A model generated the notes under the pieces. It searched no databases, was not told the DNA's origin, and saw only the letters and a list, made by a program, of their open reading frames with translations. Shown piece after piece: positions 28,628-39,195 of a stretch of DNA of 64,000 nucleotides. Source of the DNA: an uncultured Synechococcaceae cyanobacterium (GTDB lineage: Bacteria > Cyanobacteriota > Cyanobacteriia > PCC-6307 > Cyanobiaceae); assembly GCA_902536065.1 (NCBI GenBank), contig CACAVZ010000006.1:16959-80958 (forward strand), in the 5' to 3' direction. Made by a program: the position numbers and the translations under genes. How positions within the stretch are numbered: position 1 is the stretch's first letter; each line of letters opens with the position of its first letter.

Positions 28628-29020
28628 ATGAGAGAACGAATATTAGGATATTGGGCACTTTCATGGGTTGGGTTAATTGGTAACATAATTGCACTCCCAA
28701 TAATCGCCCTAATAATCAGTTATGGTCCTCCACTAAAAGTTGCGAATATAACTCTTGCCATAAGCCTTGGTTGGCCTGCGGCGATCGTTGGAATAGTTTC
28801 TTCAGCAGCTCTTCTAGCAGAGAGAAAGTGGGGAGTAACCTTAACTCTAGTATCTCTTTCAATGGTAATTTCAGGTATGGGTCCTTATTCAGTGATAAGG
28901 CTCATAGCTCTTGGAGACTTTTTTGGAATTGGTGGCTTTACTCTTCTAACAACGTTATTTAGTACTTTAGCCCTTTTATACTGGTGTAATCCCAAACACA
29001 GAAGAAGCATTAGGCTATAA
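28628..29020 (+). CDS. Conserved four-helix membrane protein, unknown
   Basis: A 130-residue, very hydrophobic protein. Four segments are visible at about 8-33, 43-64, 72-87 and 97-119. The N-terminus MRERILGYWALSWVGLIGN and the C-terminus YWCNPKHRRSIRL look conserved within cyanobacteria, but I know no function. It has a likely promoter of its own after leuA. It is convergent with the 7TM-HD phosphohydrolase gene, 8 bp away. Confidence 0.6.
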   Translation: MRERILGYWALSWVGLIGNIIALPIIALIISYGPPLKVANITLAISLGWPAAIVGIVSSAALLAERKWGVTLTLVSLSMVISGMGPYSVIRLIALGDFFGIGGFTLLTTLFSTLALLYWCNPKHRRSIRL

Positions 29021-29028
29021 ATTGAAAA

Positions 29029-30501
29029 TTAAGAAAAAGTATTATTCTTGCTGGTTGGATACTGGATTCTTCTATGTCTAATTCTTTTCCATACACTCAA
29101 GAATGCCCTTTTTATTAAAAAAATTTCACCCTTGGATAAATTACTATCATCTAATTGGCCATCTTTTTGACGTGAGTAGATAATTTTAGATATTGTTTCT
29201 AAAGCTTCTTTATCAGATGCATTAATATTCATAGCTCTTAATGCTGCTTCACATCCATCAGCAAGCATTAAAATAGCCGTTTCTTTTGACTGCGGAATAG
29301 GACCATTGTATCTAAAATCATTTTCGTTAATCTTGATATTTTTTTCTTGAGCCTTGTGAAAAAAATATCCCATTTTTAAAGTACCTTGATGTTCCGGGAT
29401 AAAATTCGCTATTGGCTTAGGGAGTCTATTTTTCCTTGCATACTTTAATCCTTCATCAACATGAGCCTGTAATACCTCAACACTTCTAATAGGATCATCT
29501 ATTTCGTCATGTGGATTTTTTGACCCATCTTGATTTTCAATAAACCAATTAGGAGCATGTAATTTACCAACATCATGATATAAAGCTCCAGTTTTAATTA
29601 GATCAATATCACCGCCAATATTTCTTGTTGCTTCTTCTGCCAAACCACATATAAGTAAGGTATGTTCAAAAGTACCTGGGGCTTCAAGGGACAACCTTCT
29701 AATGAGAGGTTTCTCTTTATCAGCCAGTTCAAGTAATCTTGCTTTGGTCAAAAGTCCAAAAATTGATTCAAAAATCGGAATAAACAAAATAGTAAAAAGC
29801 ATAACTATTGCCAATAAAAAGGAATCTGAAAAAATATTGCCGTTTGCAAAAACAAATTCTTGATTATTAACAAGAGGTAATTTATTTTTTCCTATCAATA
29901 TCCATTGACTCAAAAACGATCCGATGGGAACAAAAATTGATAGTTGAAGTAGCTGAGCCCTACTTCTTATTCTTCCTCCAAGAAGAGATACTACTGACGC
30001 ACAAACTAATAAAATAAAAAATAAATTGTTATTGATATTAACTGCTGGTTCCGGCCAAATAAGGCTAGCTATGGATACCCAAGATAAAGCAGTTATGCTT
30101 CCCATTCCTTGGGATATTATTAAAGCTGGTGGAATAATGACATATAAAGGACTTATGGTTGAAGTCAAGACTAATTTCGAAGACTGTACAGCCAAAAGAA
30201 GAGTTATGATCAAGATAATTTGTATTGAAGAAATTGTAGGATTTTCTTTTCTTGAAATTAATATTAGAATTGCTGAACTAATAAGCGCTTCATTGAAAGT
30301 CAAAAGCCAAGAAAATATATCAGAGCTATTTAAAGGAGAAACAAGTAGTAATTTATAAGAGGAAATTATTGAAATTAAAATACATATTAAAAAAATTATG
30401 AGACTATCAATTTTTGAAATTCTATTGAGTTGTTTTATTGGAACTTGACTTCTCTTCCATAGGTGAAACAATTTTTTCAAAATAGTTTTTATGTTTTGCA
30501 C
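29029..30501 (-). CDS. 7TM-HD phosphohydrolase, PgpH-like probable c-di-AMP phosphodiesterase
   Basis: A 490-residue protein. The N-terminal half has seven or more hydrophobic helices (about 30-265). A cytoplasmic HD domain follows, with the metal motif FEHTLLICGLAEEA ... GALYHDVGKLHAP (His-Asp near 310) and EHQGTLKMGYFFHKA further on. This is the 7TM-HD architecture of PgpH, which hydrolyses cyclic di-AMP to pApA. It is much shorter than usual PgpH proteins because the large extracytoplasmic 7TMR-HDED domain is missing. The start codon is GTG. It is divergent from folD. The c-di-AMP role is by family and by the presence of a diadenylate cyclase at 55526. Confidence 0.8.
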   Translation of the reverse strand: MQNIKTILKKLFHLWKRSQVPIKQLNRISKIDSLIIFLICILISIISSYKLLLVSPLNSSDIFSWLLTFNEALISSAILILISRKENPTISSIQIILIITLLLAVQSSKLVLTSTISPLYVIIPPALIISQGMGSITALSWVSIASLIWPEPAVNINNNLFFILLVCASVVSLLGGRIRSRAQLLQLSIFVPIGSFLSQWILIGKNKLPLVNNQEFVFANGNIFSDSFLLAIVMLFTILFIPIFESIFGLLTKARLLELADKEKPLIRRLSLEAPGTFEHTLLICGLAEEATRNIGGDIDLIKTGALYHDVGKLHAPNWFIENQDGSKNPHDEIDDPIRSVEVLQAHVDEGLKYARKNRLPKPIANFIPEHQGTLKMGYFFHKAQEKNIKINENDFRYNGPIPQSKETAILMLADGCEAALRAMNINASDKEALETISKIIYSRQKDGQLDDSNLSKGEIFLIKRAFLSVWKRIRHRRIQYPTSKNNTFS

Positions 30502-30577
30502 AGAATATAGTTTAAATCGATTTGATTAATTTAGAAATTATAGGCATGCTAGGTGTAAAAAGGAGATGTTTTTCTAA

Positions 30578-31474
30578 ATGTCATTAAAATTAGACGGTAA
30601 AAAATTATCTCTTGAAATTGAGGAACGCTTAAATGACTATATTTCTAGCAATAAAAAAATCACAAAGAGAGCTCCCGGTTTAGCTGTGATAAGAATAGGT
30701 GAAGACCCTGCGAGTGGTGTTTACGTTAATAACAAGGAAAAAGCATGTTCAAGGGTTGGAATAAAGAGCATTATCTTTCATCTAAAAGATAATGTAGAGC
30801 AAAAAGAAGTTGAAGAATTAATAAACAAACTTAACTTGGATAATGATATTGATGGGATGTTGCTTCAGCTTCCCATCCCAAAGAAGTTTGATGAGCAACG
30901 ACTTATAAGTTGTATCAATCCAAGCAAAGATGTAGATGGATTAAATGAAAAAAATATTGGCAAATTAGTGAAAAATGAGCCTGCTATGAGATCATGTACA
31001 CCAGCAGGAATTATTAATTTATTAAGATCCAATAAAATTACAATTGAAGGTAAGAGAATTGTTGTTATCGGGAGAAGTTTGCTTGTTGGGAAACCTCTAT
31101 CGCTTATGTTATTGAATCTAAATGGGACGGTAACCATGACTCATTCAAAAACAGTAAATTTAAATAAAGTTTGTAGAGAAGCCGATATACTAATTGCAGC
31201 TGCAGGAAAACCTAATCTTATAGATTCGAGTTTTGTAAAAGAAGGGGCAGTAATTATTGATGTTGGAATACATAGATTAAAAAGTTCCGAAAAAAATCAA
31301 ACCAGATTATGTGGCGATGTATTATTAGAAGATATCATTTCTAAAGTATTTGCTTACACACCTGTACCAGGAGGTGTTGGACCAATGACGGTAACAATGT
31401 TACTTGTAAATACTATTTTTAGCTGGCAAAAACAATTTGGTTTATCATCAACTCTTAATGACCTTTTGCCATAA
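30578..31474 (+). CDS. folD: Bifunctional methylenetetrahydrofolate dehydrogenase/cyclohydrolase
   Basis: A 298-residue enzyme that interconverts 5,10-methylene-THF, methenyl-THF and 10-formyl-THF with NADP. Signatures are [15 protein letters not shown] with the catalytic lysine near 57, the QLPIPKKF block, and [17 protein letters not shown], which binds the nucleotide. A good AAGGAG ribosome-binding site lies 12-13 bases before the ATG. It sits 37 bp before crtE on the same strand. Confidence 0.95.
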   Translation: MSLKLDGKKLSLEIEERLNDYISSNKKITKRAPGLAVIRIGEDPASGVYVNNKEKACSRVGIKSIIFHLKDNVEQKEVEELINKLNLDNDIDGMLLQLPIPKKFDEQRLISCINPSKDVDGLNEKNIGKLVKNEPAMRSCTPAGIINLLRSNKITIEGKRIVVIGRSLLVGKPLSLMLLNLNGTVTMTHSKTVNLNKVCREADILIAAAGKPNLIDSSFVKEGAVIIDVGIHRLKSSEKNQTRLCGDVLLEDIISKVFAYTPVPGGVGPMTVTMLLVNTIFSWQKQFGLSSTLNDLLP

Positions 31475-31511
31475 ACTCCAAGATGAAAAAATTTCTTACT
31501 AAGGCTATAAA

Positions 31512-32414
31512 ATGACTGAAGTTATAAATGGTATTTCTGATTTTGAAAAATATCTTAAAAAAACAAAAAAGGTTGTAGAAGAAGCACTTGATTTTTCATT
31601 GGGCCCGGAGAATCCAGAAATATTGAGAGAATCAATGAGATATTCCCTTTTAGCTGGAGGGAAAAGAATACGTCCAATTTTATGTTTAGCATCTTGCTCA
31701 TTGGCTGGAGGAGAACCCTCTCTTGCTGTTCCTACTGCAGTAGCGATAGAAATGATTCATACAATGTCCTTAATTCATGATGATCTGCCTGCTATGGATA
31801 ATGATGACTTGAGGAGAGGTAGACCTACAAATCATAAAGTATATGGAGATGCAATAGCAATTCTCGCAGGCGATGCTCTACTAACTAGGGCCTTTGAAAT
31901 GGTCTCTTTAAGAAGTCCTGGAGTCGACACAACTAGATTATTAAATGTTATTGGAGAATTATCCCTAGTTGCAGGAGCGCCAGGCCTAGTAGGGGGACAA
32001 GTTGTTGATTTAGAGTGCGAAGGTAAAGAAGTTGACCTTGAAACTCTAGAATATATTCATCTTCATAAGACTGGGGCTTTATTAAAAGCTTGTGTAAGAA
32101 CAGGTGCTATGATCGCAGGTGCTAACGAAAAACTATTACAAGCTTTAACAACATATGCAGAGGGAATTGGTTTAGCCTTCCAAATAATAGATGATATTCT
32201 TGATTTAACTTCCAGCAGTGAAAAGCTTGGTAAAACTGCCGGCAAAGATCTTTTAGCTGATAAGACTACTTACCCTAAATTACTTGGAATGGAGGAGTCA
32301 AAGAAAAGAGCATTTGATTTAGTTGAGAAAGCAAAAAAAGCAATTGAACCTTGGGGGGAAGATGCAAAGTATTTAATATCATTAGCTGACTTTATTACAA
32401 ATAGAGACCGATAA
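31512..32414 (+). CDS. crtE: Geranylgeranyl diphosphate synthase
   Basis: A 300-residue trans-isoprenyl diphosphate synthase. The first aspartate-rich motif is [18 protein letters not shown] (about 91-108) and the second is [11 protein letters not shown] (about 225-235). It condenses IPP units to C20 GGPP for carotenoids, phytol and quinones. It is in a plus-strand cluster with folD (37 bp upstream) and the divergent-PAP2 gene (13 bp downstream). Confidence 0.94.
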   Translation: MTEVINGISDFEKYLKKTKKVVEEALDFSLGPENPEILRESMRYSLLAGGKRIRPILCLASCSLAGGEPSLAVPTAVAIEMIHTMSLIHDDLPAMDNDDLRRGRPTNHKVYGDAIAILAGDALLTRAFEMVSLRSPGVDTTRLLNVIGELSLVAGAPGLVGGQVVDLECEGKEVDLETLEYIHLHKTGALLKACVRTGAMIAGANEKLLQALTTYAEGIGLAFQIIDDILDLTSSSEKLGKTAGKDLLADKTTYPKLLGMEESKKRAFDLVEKAKKAIEPWGEDAKYLISLADFITNRDR

Positions 32415-32427
32415 ATAGTATTAATAT

Positions 32428-32907
32428 ATGTTTGAGTCTTTTGCCCTTTTCAATAATTCAGTTCTTTTCTGGAGCTTATTATCCTGTTTACTAGCTCAGT
32501 TTTTTAAAATCATATTTAATTTCCTTTCAACTGGAGAGATAAGATTTGGAATTATATTCGAGACGGGCGGAATGCCCTCTAGTCATTCCGCCCTAATAAC
32601 TGGTGCTACATCTGGGATAGGTTATGAATTGGGATTTGATAGCTCAATATTCGCATTATCACTTGCTGTAGCACTAATAGTTATGTATGACGCTAGTGGT
32701 GTTCGAAAATCAGCTGGTATTCAAGCTGCAGAAATCAATAAACTATCAAAAAAATTAGACCCTCAATCTGAATTACTTTTAAAAGAAACCCTGGGCCATA
32801 CAAAAATTGAGGTTATGGTTGGGAGTTTTTTGGGGCCATTAATTACTTTACCTGGGATATTTTTTTTAGGTTCTCCTCTCGATATTTTTGATTTGATAAT
32901 AAATTAA
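32428..32907 (+). CDS. Divergent PAP2-family membrane protein
   Basis: A 159-residue membrane protein of the divergent PAP2 family (DUF212). It has the conserved GGMPSSHSALITGATSGIGYELG (about 48-70), where the SSHS matches a PAP2 phosphatase motif, and VMYDASGVRKSAGIQA after it. About four hydrophobic helices. It may be a lipid phosphatase, and the crtE neighbour suggests isoprenoid phosphate as a possible substrate, but this is inferred from position. Its 3' end faces cobB, 8 bp away. Confidence 0.88.
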   Translation: MFESFALFNNSVLFWSLLSCLLAQFFKIIFNFLSTGEIRFGIIFETGGMPSSHSALITGATSGIGYELGFDSSIFALSLAVALIVMYDASGVRKSAGIQAAEINKLSKKLDPQSELLLKETLGHTKIEVMVGSFLGPLITLPGIFFLGSPLDIFDLIIN

Positions 32908-32915
32908 CAATCCTT

Positions 32916-34295
32916 TTAAAAACTAATTTGGGTAGCATTTATAAAGTTTTTTGCGAGTTCTGGTGAACTAGGCAAATGTAAATGAATCCAACTTGCATGT
33001 ATTTTTTCATCAAAAAAGCCCTCATTTTTGTAATCAGTATCCCAAGATTTAATTTGCCATGGGGAAGAAAGTTTCTTTTGATGTTCAGCTTCTCTTAAAT
33101 CGAGTTCAGATAAATTATTTTCAATTTCCCAATAATGAAATTCATGTCCCTTAATTAATTGACTTTGTCTAATGATAGGAGTATCTTTTAAACCCTCAAT
33201 GTATCTATAACCTACAGAAAGTTTACTTTTTTTTGATTTAAAAGGAATGATGCCACTCATTTTATGATTATTTCCATTTTCATCTTCAATAAAGTCTCCT
33301 AAAATCATCATCCCTCCGCACTCTGCATAAATAAATCCATTTTTGCGAAATCTCCTTAACGAATTTAAGCTTTTCATAGAGTTACTTATATGGTCAGCAT
33401 ATTTTTCAGGGAACCCCCCAGGAATAATTAAGGAAGAAGCCTCATTGGGTATTTCTTCATCATCATAAATACTCCATGAAATCAATGGTATGCCTATTTC
33501 ACTCAAAAACTCCTTAGTTTCAGGATATTGAAAATGAAAGATTTTATCTTCTGCAATTGCAATAGGTTTACTTTTATCTATTTTTAAATCTCCAAAACTT
33601 AAAGAATTGAATATTTTCTTTTGAGGAGATTTCAAGAATTTAATAAGAGAAAATACATCAAGATTTCTTTCGGCGAAATTCGCAAAATATTCAACATCAA
33701 TTTCTTTACCATTATCAAATGGAGATATCAAACCTAAATTAGCTTTCTTTAAAGTTATTTTTGAATCAGATGGCAAGAAACCAAGAATTTCTACATCTTC
33801 ATTTTTAAAAACTTCTTCGATTAATTTTTTATGTCTATCTGAATTAACATTATTAAATATAATTCCTGTTATTGACAACTCAGTATCGAGATCTCTAAAA
33901 CCTCGAAAAGTTGCTAAAAGAGAAGCTACTTGACCTCTAGCATTAATAATAAATATAACTGGAGCATTTAGAAGTTTAGAAATATTTGCTGTGCTTGAAT
34001 AAGTTGTTGACCCTAATCCATCAAATAGACCCATTGCTCCTTCAATTAATGAAAATTCATATTTCAAAGAATGTTTAAAAAAACTTTCTTGAACCCATTC
34101 CTCACCACTTAAGAAAATATCTAAGTTCCTACAAATAGGTTGACCAATTGAACTTAGTTGTTGTTGATCAAGATAATCTGGGCCAACCTTGAAAGTTTGT
34201 ATCTTTATACCTTTTGAGAACGCCCAACAAGATATCAAAAGCGATAATGTAGTTTTCCCACTATCAGTTGAAGGAGAAGATATTACACAAGGCAT
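32916..34295 (-). CDS. cobB: Cobyrinate a,c-diamide synthase
   Basis: A 459-residue two-domain enzyme of cobalamin synthesis. The N-terminal P-loop ATPase carries SPSTDSGKTTLSLLI (about 7-21) and EGAMGLFDGLG (about 85-95). The C-terminal glutaminase domain has IIPGGFPEKYADH and the nucleophile region FIYAECGGMMILG (Cys near 325). It amidates the a and c side chains of cobyrinate with glutamine. It follows opcA by 3 bp, so it is the last gene of the zwf-opcA-cobB unit although its pathway differs. Confidence 0.93.
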   Translation of the reverse strand: MPCVISSPSTDSGKTTLSLLISCWAFSKGIKIQTFKVGPDYLDQQQLSSIGQPICRNLDIFLSGEEWVQESFFKHSLKYEFSLIEGAMGLFDGLGSTTYSSTANISKLLNAPVIFIINARGQVASLLATFRGFRDLDTELSITGIIFNNVNSDRHKKLIEEVFKNEDVEILGFLPSDSKITLKKANLGLISPFDNGKEIDVEYFANFAERNLDVFSLIKFLKSPQKKIFNSLSFGDLKIDKSKPIAIAEDKIFHFQYPETKEFLSEIGIPLISWSIYDDEEIPNEASSLIIPGGFPEKYADHISNSMKSLNSLRRFRKNGFIYAECGGMMILGDFIEDENGNNHKMSGIIPFKSKKSKLSVGYRYIEGLKDTPIIRQSQLIKGHEFHYWEIENNLSELDLREAEHQKKLSSPWQIKSWDTDYKNEGFFDEKIHASWIHLHLPSSPELAKNFINATQISF

Positions 34296-34298
34296 TTA

Positions 34299-35600
34299 TT
34301 AGTTATTAAAACCATTAAATATTTGAAGTGCTATTTTAATAGAATTTTCAAACAGAGGACTTGTATTACCTCTACTACTTCCCAATAATTTACTAACATC
34401 GTACTCTGATGTAGAGAAAGAGTTGGGAACAACTTGTTCTATTAATTCCATATTAGCCATTCCCCCTGCTTCAAGTCTCATACATTCCACTGATTCACAG
34501 CCAAGTATTACACAAGTATTATTTTTTTGAACCTCACTAATTTTTGAAATCAATCTCAAACCAACAACTTGTCCTAAATGAATACTTGGATTTCCCAAAG
34601 ATAAGGGATTAATTGATGCAGAAATTATTTCACCATTAATTCTTTCAAACTCTATTTTTGTTACTTCTGTATCTCTTTCAACTCTTAAAAAAGACCAACC
34701 AAGTTTATCGCTAATCCATGAGATCAAAAACAACGCTTGAATAATATGATCTCCTGCGATATCAATATCAATATCAGTAATATGATCTAAAATTGGTCTC
34801 CTCGAAGGCGGATCAAAAATCATTGCCAATGATTCCCTCCAATTTTTCAACCTAACCCAATTCAAATCATTAATAGCTTTATTTGAATTATTTAAATGAT
34901 CTAAAACTTTTAAACATCTGTTGGGCGATCCAAGAGCAGAATCAATTATTAACCTTAGACCATAATTAATAAAATATTCGAAAATTTCAGGAGATTCATC
35001 CAAGCTTCCATTCCACCACAACCAAGAAGGTAATTCGTCAATAGATAATTCATCAATTATTTTTAATCCTTTTTGGGATATTGAAACTGAGTCTCCCCTA
35101 AGAACAACCAAATCTCCACATATAGGTTGCATAGCTGAAGTGTCACTTAATGGGCAGTAAGCAGACACAAAAGTTTTTAAATCTGAATTTTTATTTAATG
35201 TTGGCGCTAGAGTTATTAATCTTCTTGGATTCAATGTACTTATTGATGATTCAAAAAATTGTCCTCTAAAGTCTTCAAAATCTATATTAGATAAATTCTC
35301 CTTCAAGATATTCAGTAATTCTTCACTATTGAGAGAAGTAGAAATAGGAAGTCCTTGATCTAATATAAATTTTTTAGCAACTTCAATTTTATCTGAACTT
35401 AAATTTCCAGTAATTGGTCCATTTACTAATCCTTTTTGAACCAAACATTGTTCTAGCCAAGCAGGCTGCCAGACCATTAATGTAAAAGTATTAGCTCCAG
35501 TATTATCTTTATCTCCTGAAATCCATAATTTATTAAGGTAATTAGAAATTTCCTGATAAGGCAGCTCCAATGGGCTTTGAAGTGTAAGTTGAGGTTTCAT
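34299..35600 (-). CDS. opcA: Glucose-6-phosphate dehydrogenase assembly protein OpcA
   Basis: A 433-residue protein of the OpcA family, needed in cyanobacteria for active, redox-controlled glucose-6-phosphate dehydrogenase. Conserved parts include VWQPAWLEQCLVQKG (about 43-57), LDLPSWLWWNGSL-like WW core (ELPSWLWWNGSLDESPEI) and PPSRRPILDHITDIDI. OpcA couples zwf product activity to light signals through thioredoxin. It starts one base after the zwf stop, so translation is coupled. Thioredoxin itself is at 19387. Confidence 0.92.
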   Translation of the reverse strand: MKPQLTLQSPLELPYQEISNYLNKLWISGDKDNTGANTFTLMVWQPAWLEQCLVQKGLVNGPITGNLSSDKIEVAKKFILDQGLPISTSLNSEELLNILKENLSNIDFEDFRGQFFESSISTLNPRRLITLAPTLNKNSDLKTFVSAYCPLSDTSAMQPICGDLVVLRGDSVSISQKGLKIIDELSIDELPSWLWWNGSLDESPEIFEYFINYGLRLIIDSALGSPNRCLKVLDHLNNSNKAINDLNWVRLKNWRESLAMIFDPPSRRPILDHITDIDIDIAGDHIIQALFLISWISDKLGWSFLRVERDTEVTKIEFERINGEIISASINPLSLGNPSIHLGQVVGLRLISKISEVQKNNTCVILGCESVECMRLEAGGMANMELIEQVVPNSFSTSEYDVSKLLGSSRGNTSPLFENSIKIALQIFNGFNN

Positions 35601-35601
35601 T

Positions 35602-37125
35602 TTAAGGTCTGCGCCAGAAAATATTATCTTTTGAAAGTAATTGATCAGACTCAGGAGGTCCCCAAGTCATAGATTCATAATTATAGATAGGTAACTTCCA
35701 AGGAGAATTATCCATCAATTCTATTAAAGGAGTATAAAGTTTCCAGGCTGCCTCTACTTCATCACTTCGAGTAAATAAGGTTGGGTCAGAAAGCATCGCA
35801 TCAGCCAATAATCTTACATAGCCTTCATCTGAGGGTTCTCCAAATGATTCATCATAAGAAAATTCCATCTCAACAGGTCTGGATTTCATTCCAGAACCAG
35901 GAGATTTTACCTCAAATTTGAAAGTAGCACCCTCATTTGGCTGAATTCTAAGGATAAGTTGATTTGAGGCAGGATTTATTATTGTTGATTCAAATAAATG
36001 AACAGGAACGTCTTTAAAAGTCAAGACTATTTCTCCAAGTCTTTTAGGAAGTCTTTTACCTGTTCTCAAATAAAAAGGAACCCCTTGCCAACGCCAGTTA
36101 TCAACGAAAACTTTTGTTGCGATATAAGTTTCTGTTGTGCTATTACAATTAACACCATCTTCCTGCCTATATCCTTTGAGACGATTTGAGATATTTCCTC
36201 CTTCTCCATATTGACCTCTTATACAAGAATTCCAGGGTTCAATTTCGTCAGCAAGTTTTGAAGCTTGAAGAACCTTGGCTTTTTCATTTCTTATTGCTTC
36301 TGGTTCAAATTTTCCAGGAGGTTCCATAGCAGTAACAGCAAGCATTTGAGTCATATGATTTTGTAGCATATCTCTTAAAGCTCCAGAGCTTTCGTAATAA
36401 CCCGCTCTATCTTCAACACCTACTGTTTCAGATGAAGTAATTTGAATACTTGATATATAATTCCTGTTCCAGATTGGTTCAAAAATAGTGTTAGCAAACC
36501 TCAAAACGAGAATGTTTTGAACTGTCTCTTTACCTAAATAATGATCAATCCTATAAATCTGACTTTCTTCGGCACAACTTTGAACGATCTTATTCAATTT
36601 TTTTGCGCTTGAATAATCTCTTCCAAAAGGCTTTTCTATAACTAAACGACTTTTCTTGGGGTCATCTAAAAGGCCAGCTGCTTTAAGAGCTTTACATCCA
36701 CTTGCATAGAAATTGGGGGAAACTGACAAATAAAATGTTCTATTCCCATGAGTAGCTTGTGTTTTATCAATCTCATTTAACCTTTTAGAAAGCGCTACAA
36801 CATGATCACTTTGTTGTAAGTCAACTGGTTCATAGAAAAGATAATTAGAAAATTTTTCCCACTCCTTTTCTTTACCAGTTATTTGATTAGATAACTTTAC
36901 TTTCATCTTTTCTCTAAACTCATGATCAGTCCAAGGTCTTCTAGCACAACCAACTATTCCAAATTCACTAGGAATTCTTCTTTGCAAATAGAGTTCAAAT
37001 AAGGCTGGTATTAATTTTCTATGAGTAAGGTCTCCGCTAGCACCAAATATTACTAAGCATTGAGGAGATATGACTCTTTCCTGCCGCAAACCTAATCTTA
37101 AAGGATTACCTAAAGTTGAAGGCAT
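35602..37125 (-). CDS. zwf: Glucose-6-phosphate 1-dehydrogenase
   Basis: A 507-residue enzyme that opens the oxidative pentose phosphate pathway, the main night-time NADPH source. The NADP motif is IFGASGDLTHRKLIPAL (about 27-43), the substrate signature is RIDHYLGKETVQN (about 195-207), and VIEKPFGRDYSSAK precedes it. Full length. It is the first gene of the zwf-opcA-cobB unit and lies 110 bp downstream of petH on the same strand. Confidence 0.96.
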   Translation of the reverse strand: MPSTLGNPLRLGLRQERVISPQCLVIFGASGDLTHRKLIPALFELYLQRRIPSEFGIVGCARRPWTDHEFREKMKVKLSNQITGKEKEWEKFSNYLFYEPVDLQQSDHVVALSKRLNEIDKTQATHGNRTFYLSVSPNFYASGCKALKAAGLLDDPKKSRLVIEKPFGRDYSSAKKLNKIVQSCAEESQIYRIDHYLGKETVQNILVLRFANTIFEPIWNRNYISSIQITSSETVGVEDRAGYYESSGALRDMLQNHMTQMLAVTAMEPPGKFEPEAIRNEKAKVLQASKLADEIEPWNSCIRGQYGEGGNISNRLKGYRQEDGVNCNSTTETYIATKVFVDNWRWQGVPFYLRTGKRLPKRLGEIVLTFKDVPVHLFESTIINPASNQLILRIQPNEGATFKFEVKSPGSGMKSRPVEMEFSYDESFGEPSDEGYVRLLADAMLSDPTLFTRSDEVEAAWKLYTPLIELMDNSPWKLPIYNYESMTWGPPESDQLLSKDNIFWRRP

Positions 37126-37235
37126 ATTTTTAGTATTCTATTTTTAAAATCCTCTTTTTTTCGAGAATTAGCTACATATTGTGTCTAAACCAAAAAGTAT
37201 TAAGTATGAGAAACTTAAATCTAGATATCAAAGAT

Positions 37236-38372
<1,137 letters not shown>

Positions 38373-38391
38373 TTATCAATTTGTAGTTTAA

Positions 38392-38410
38392 TTTGTAGTG
38401 ATTTTACAAA
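38392..38410. promoter_or_regulatory. Inverted repeat upstream of petH
   Basis: TTTGTA and TACAAA, exact inverted copies, are separated by seven bases. The centre is 53 bp upstream of the petH ATG. It resembles an NtcA operator (GTA-N8-TAC) but with a spacer of seven instead of eight, so NtcA binding would be doubtful. It could be an operator of another dimeric regulator or simply chance in AT-rich DNA. Confidence 0.3.
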
Positions 38411-38441
38411 AATGGTTACGTTTTGAGATCGGAATAATTTA

Positions 38442-38457
38442 ATGAAAATATTTTCAT
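38442..38457. repeat. 16-bp perfect palindrome between petH and SRPBCC gene
   Basis: ATGAAAATATTTTCAT reads the same on both strands. It lies in the divergent gap, 94 bp from the petH start and 73 bp from the SRPBCC gene start. Being all-AT in the centre and lacking a T-run, it is an unlikely terminator between divergent genes; an operator is possible. Confidence 0.4.
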
Positions 38458-38529
38458 TTTTCAGTATTTGTTGTTTTTATCTGTATAGTTACACAGAAAT
38501 AATTTTTTAACTAATTAAAAAATTCATTT

Positions 38530-39072
38530 ATGAATAATCCTCAAGAATCTGTAGATCATTCTAATTGCGATGATTACAGGACAATTGAGCAAACGATGGA
38601 AAAGCTTTCTGGCGGAACAAGAAGACTTGCAGCTCAACTTACAACCTCTGCGAGTTTTGATTCTTTGTGGAATGTCTTAACAGATTATGATCGACTAAAT
38701 CTTTATATACCAAATTTACTTTCAAGCAAAAAAATATATCAAAAGAACAATAATGTTCAGCTTAAACAAGTTGGAGCTCAGGATTTTCTCGGCATAAAAT
38801 TTTCAGCTGAAGTAACTATCGATTTATTCGAAGATAAAGATCTTGGCCTTTTAAAATTTAATTTGATTGAAGGAGATTTCAGGAAATTTGAAGGTAGTTG
38901 GAAAATTAAGAATATTAAAAATACCTCAAAAAATTCATTAATTTATGATCTTACCGTTCAAGGCTGTCAGTGGATGCCTATAGGAATGATAGAGAAAAGA
39001 CTCAAAAAAGATCTCTCAGAAAATTTACTTGCTGTAGATAAGCAAGCAAAATCCTCAATAAAATTAATTTAG
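38530..39072 (+). CDS. SRPBCC (START-like, polyketide cyclase/COQ10-type) family protein
   Basis: A 180-residue protein of the helix-grip fold. The start of the domain is clear (TTSASFDSLWNVLTDYDRLNLYIPNLLSS, about 38-66 in the protein), with YDRLNLYIPNL matching the COQ10/cyclase pattern. Such proteins bind a hydrophobic ligand such as quinone, carotenoid or pigment; the ligand here is unknown. The N-terminal 35 residues are polar and may be disordered. It is divergent from petH. Confidence 0.78.
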   Translation: MNNPQESVDHSNCDDYRTIEQTMEKLSGGTRRLAAQLTTSASFDSLWNVLTDYDRLNLYIPNLLSSKKIYQKNNNVQLKQVGAQDFLGIKFSAEVTIDLFEDKDLGLLKFNLIEGDFRKFEGSWKIKNIKNTSKNSLIYDLTVQGCQWMPIGMIEKRLKKDLSENLLAVDKQAKSSIKLI

Positions 39073-39083
39073 ATTTTAAATAA

Positions 39084-39156
39084 TAGCCCCAAGGGGATTC
39101 GAACCCCTGTCGCCTCCGTGAAAGGGAGGTGTCCTAGGCCTCTAGACGATGGGGCC
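39084..39156 (-). tRNA. trnE: tRNA-Glu (anticodon TTC)
   Basis: A 73-nt cloverleaf read on the minus strand: 5' GGCCCCATCGTCTAGAGGCC ... with an anticodon arm CCTCC-CTTTCAC-GGAGG, giving anticodon TTC, and a T-arm GGGGTTCGAATCCCC in reverse order of the plus strand. The acceptor stem GGCCCCA pairs with TGGGGCT, with one G-U at the end. CCA is not encoded. In cyanobacteria this tRNA also feeds glutamyl-tRNA reductase, the entry to haem and chlorophyll synthesis. Confidence 0.96.
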
Positions 39157-39195
39157 AAGTTCTGAATAACAGCTTATTAAAAATTAAGAGTAAGG

